Of a DNA stretch of 64,000 nt, positions 63,201 to 64,000 are shown one piece after another (the first letter of the stretch is position 1; each line of letters begins with the position of its first letter). The position numbers and the translations under genes were made by a program. The stretch is taken from NCBI GenBank assembly GCA_017448965.1, contig JAFSKK010000007.1, forward strand, positions 1 through 64,000, in the 5' to 3' direction. The notes under the pieces are model-generated. The model had not been told where the DNA came from. It did no database searches and saw only the letters and a program-made list of their open reading frames with translations. Source of the DNA: Bacteroidaceae bacterium. GTDB lineage: Bacteria > Bacteroidota > Bacteroidia > Bacteroidales > Bacteroidaceae.

Positions 63201-63638
63201 TTCAACTATCGTTATGGCAACAAGGTCATCAACTACGCACGCATGAACCTGGAGAACATGGCCACTACCTACAACCAGTCTCGGGCTGTCAACTGGCGTT
63301 GGCACAACGAGGGCGATGTGGCCTTGCTTCCACGTGCTGTCACCAGAAAGACGAACTACGATACTTATAATTACCTTGGTTCAGACCGTTTCGTTGAGAA
63401 TGCTTCGTTCCTCCGTCTGAACTATGCACAGCTTTCCTACACATTCGAGCCTAAGGCGCTGAAACAAGTGGGTCTTTCTTCCCTCCGTTTCAACCTGACA
63501 CTCAATAATCTGTTCTGTATCACCAAGTATTCGGGTGCCGATCCGGAAATTGCACAGGCTGGTTTCTCGCCGGCAGGCGACTACTCGCGTACTCCGCGCC
63601 CGAAATCGTTTACAATTGGTGCATCTGTCTCATTCTAA
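60213..63638 (+). CDS. SusC/RagA family TonB-linked outer-membrane receptor
   Basis: 1141 residues with signal peptide MKKILSILLLMACFCLQASA. A carboxypeptidase-like regulatory domain (about 28-105) leads into the plug (about 115-240, DEALQGRIAGLDIVANSGNL, TTMRLRGVSTINGNADPLVV, VLKDAAATAIWGSQGANGVI). The barrel follows and ends in RPKSFTIGASVSF with the terminal Phe expected for BAM insertion. The TonB-box region lies around the plug start. Paired with the SusD gene 15 bp downstream it would import an oligomer, energised by TonB. Confidence 0.95.
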   Translation: MKKILSILLLMACFCLQASAQVKAGDVVSGQIWDDLEPLMMCNVVEVDNNNRIVAHGVTDINGNFSFKIVNPKDKIRISYIGCQTVTLPITKRAFGKIVLKSNTTLQEVTVKAVRKTQSSGLQIPVTEISVASQTIDMKEFEGLGMTSVDEALQGRIAGLDIVANSGNLGAGTTMRLRGVSTINGNADPLVVVNGNVWTNDANAEFDYTNANEEKFAELLNVNPEDIESITVLKDAAATAIWGSQGANGVIEIKTKRGSKGKTKVQYSYRFTGSWQPEGYKLLNGDDYTMFLKESFFNPKMQQGFGDSNHDNYIPEINYDENFSEWRMYDDNTNWRKEIKSFGQNHQHFVSLTGGGEKANFRISGGYDHQTGTVIQQRLDRFTTRVALDYFVSDRIKVSTNFDLTYTKNKKNYRYDYDGDNNPDDLMLAALLKMPNLSVYAEDDNGNDTGRYYTMNPYLTKATGGYNVPSGASGHLNYLEDQYKMPNPVAVAHQAKNDEKTVKLSPEFILQYDLLGTEPDQHRLRYEGQIIFDIYTLNNDTYFPGSLLASNWSSAAYNSASTSSYKSHALSTRHTFTFTPHFNNESHSLMFMARFQYNNGSSSRQNLAEKWLPTAAGITSPLAGGVNTDFGTEAGEWRSQFFLFSLHYAYKGKYIVDATLRRDGSTKFGPDRRWGNFPGLSARWNISDEPFMEKVKWISMLSIRPGWGIVGRQPDNEYLYYSKYSTGGSYLGETSVVPSNIRLADLRWEQKETWNLGFDFGFFNGLIDGDLSLYTQKTTDLLMRNRAIPSSSGFTVLSWQNVGSMRNNGWEFNINGHRVVKAGKFSMDFNVTFANNRNEIISMDETVLATMNGTGNTPENGSYLSRVQLNNPLGSIYGYRFKGVYRYSDYSDAVDAKNAGIITQEELDAPNIAPVVRNAAGEVVYNPSGTPKYMYFDYDTYTTAHQFVGGDAIYEDVNHDGHINALDVVYLGSSLPRLTGGFGMKFNYGAWSLNLQFNYRYGNKVINYARMNLENMATTYNQSRAVNWRWHNEGDVALLPRAVTRKTNYDTYNYLGSDRFVENASFLRLNYAQLSYTFEPKALKQVGLSSLRFNLTLNNLFCITKYSGADPEIAQAGFSPAGDYSRTPRPKSFTIGASVSF

Positions 63639-63653
63639 TTTAGTCTAACAGTT

Positions 63654-64000
63654 ATGAAGAAGATAAATAATAAGATAAAAACGATAGCAGCAGTAGCGTT
63701 GGTGGGGATGGGAGTCACTTCCTGCTCGCTGGATATGCTGCCGCTCAACGATGTCGTTCTCGAAAACTATTGGACGAATGAGTCCGATGTGCAGAGCGTC
63801 GTCACCTCATGCTATGCAGGTTTGAAAGAAAACGGTTATATCTCTAATATGATTGTTTGGGGAGAAGTCCGTTCCGACAATGTGGCAGAGGGAGCCGATG
63901 CAGGAACAGCGTTGCGCAATTTGATGAATGGCAATTTGAAGACCACAAATACTTATTGTGACTGGAGCGCCATGTATAAGGTTATCAATCGTTGTAATAC
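63654..64000 (+). CDS. SusD/RagB family lipoprotein, N-terminal part
   Basis: 115 codons before the window ends. The signal sequence ends in the lipobox VTSC (MKKINNKIKTIAAVALVGMG, then VTSCSLDMLPLND). The text that follows (ENYWTNESDVQSVVTSCYAG) and CDWSAMYKVINRCNT match the first TPR-like helices of SusD proteins. It forms the surface lid over the SusC barrel and binds the ligand. Start at ATG 63654, 15 bp after the SusC stop. Confidence 0.93.
   Translation, partial: MKKINNKIKTIAAVALVGMGVTSCSLDMLPLNDVVLENYWTNESDVQSVVTSCYAGLKENGYISNMIVWGEVRSDNVAEGADAGTALRNLMNGNLKTTNTYCDWSAMYKVINRCN

Noticed and set aside
1..64000. CRISPR arrays, rRNA genes, insertion sequences and a replication origin
   Set aside because: No regularly spaced repeats, no rRNA-like stretches, no transposase frames and no dnaA-box clusters were found on reading through.

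Overview
The window is chromosomal DNA from a member of the Bacteroidales, most likely Prevotella or a close relative. The evidence is: SusC/SusD genes, carboxypeptidase-like regulatory domains and DUF4974/STN signalling proteins; C-terminal sorting tails of the type IX secretion kind; promoters of the Bacteroidetes form (TTTG, 18-20 nt, TAnnTTTG); mostly weak Shine-Dalgarno sequences; and the zinc-free ribosomal proteins usual in this phylum. The genus is an inference from gene content.

Positions 1-2000 hold the edge of an accessory region. A two-gene minus-strand pair (AAA ATPase plus the start of an RloB/Toprim-like protein) resembles a phage-defence module. Next to it is a complete tRNA unit (promoter, tRNA-Gln, tRNA-Met, terminator). 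Positions 2056-4090 carry a plus-strand phospholipid operon (psd, pssA, a DUF4834 membrane protein) that ends in strong hairpins.

Positions 4085-17353, all minus strand, hold two paralogous cell-surface signalling modules (ECF sigma factor, anti-sigma protein, large TonB-receptor-like outer-membrane protein). They flank a compact operon msrA - glycyl-radical activase - proB - proA. Just upstream on the same strand (17506-21095) are a glycyl radical enzyme that looks like trans-4-hydroxyproline dehydratase (HypD) and manA. HypD makes pyrroline-5-carboxylate, the same intermediate ProB/ProA make from glutamate, so placing the activase with proBA links hydroxyproline salvage to proline synthesis. 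The hypD gene carries a 96-bp, exactly in-frame, nested palindromic insertion.

Positions 21214-34930 hold a divergent pair of secreted metallopeptidase-like proteins with sorting tails, a HerA-like ATPase, the redox pair dsbD-trxB, a CyuA/YhaM-family enzyme, a family 10 pectate lyase and a DUF3467 protein.

Positions 35187-53778 are the str-S10-spc-alpha supercluster: rpsL, rpsG, fusA, then rpsJ to rplQ with secY, map, infA and rpoA, in the order usual for bacteria and ending in a strong terminator. A roughly 240-nt leader and several long, hairpin-forming spacers are candidate control sites.

Positions 53808-64000 hold a GH43 arabinanase-like enzyme with its own promoter and terminator, then an operon of a four-module FAS1 lipoprotein, a SusC-type receptor and the start of its SusD partner, which runs off the window.
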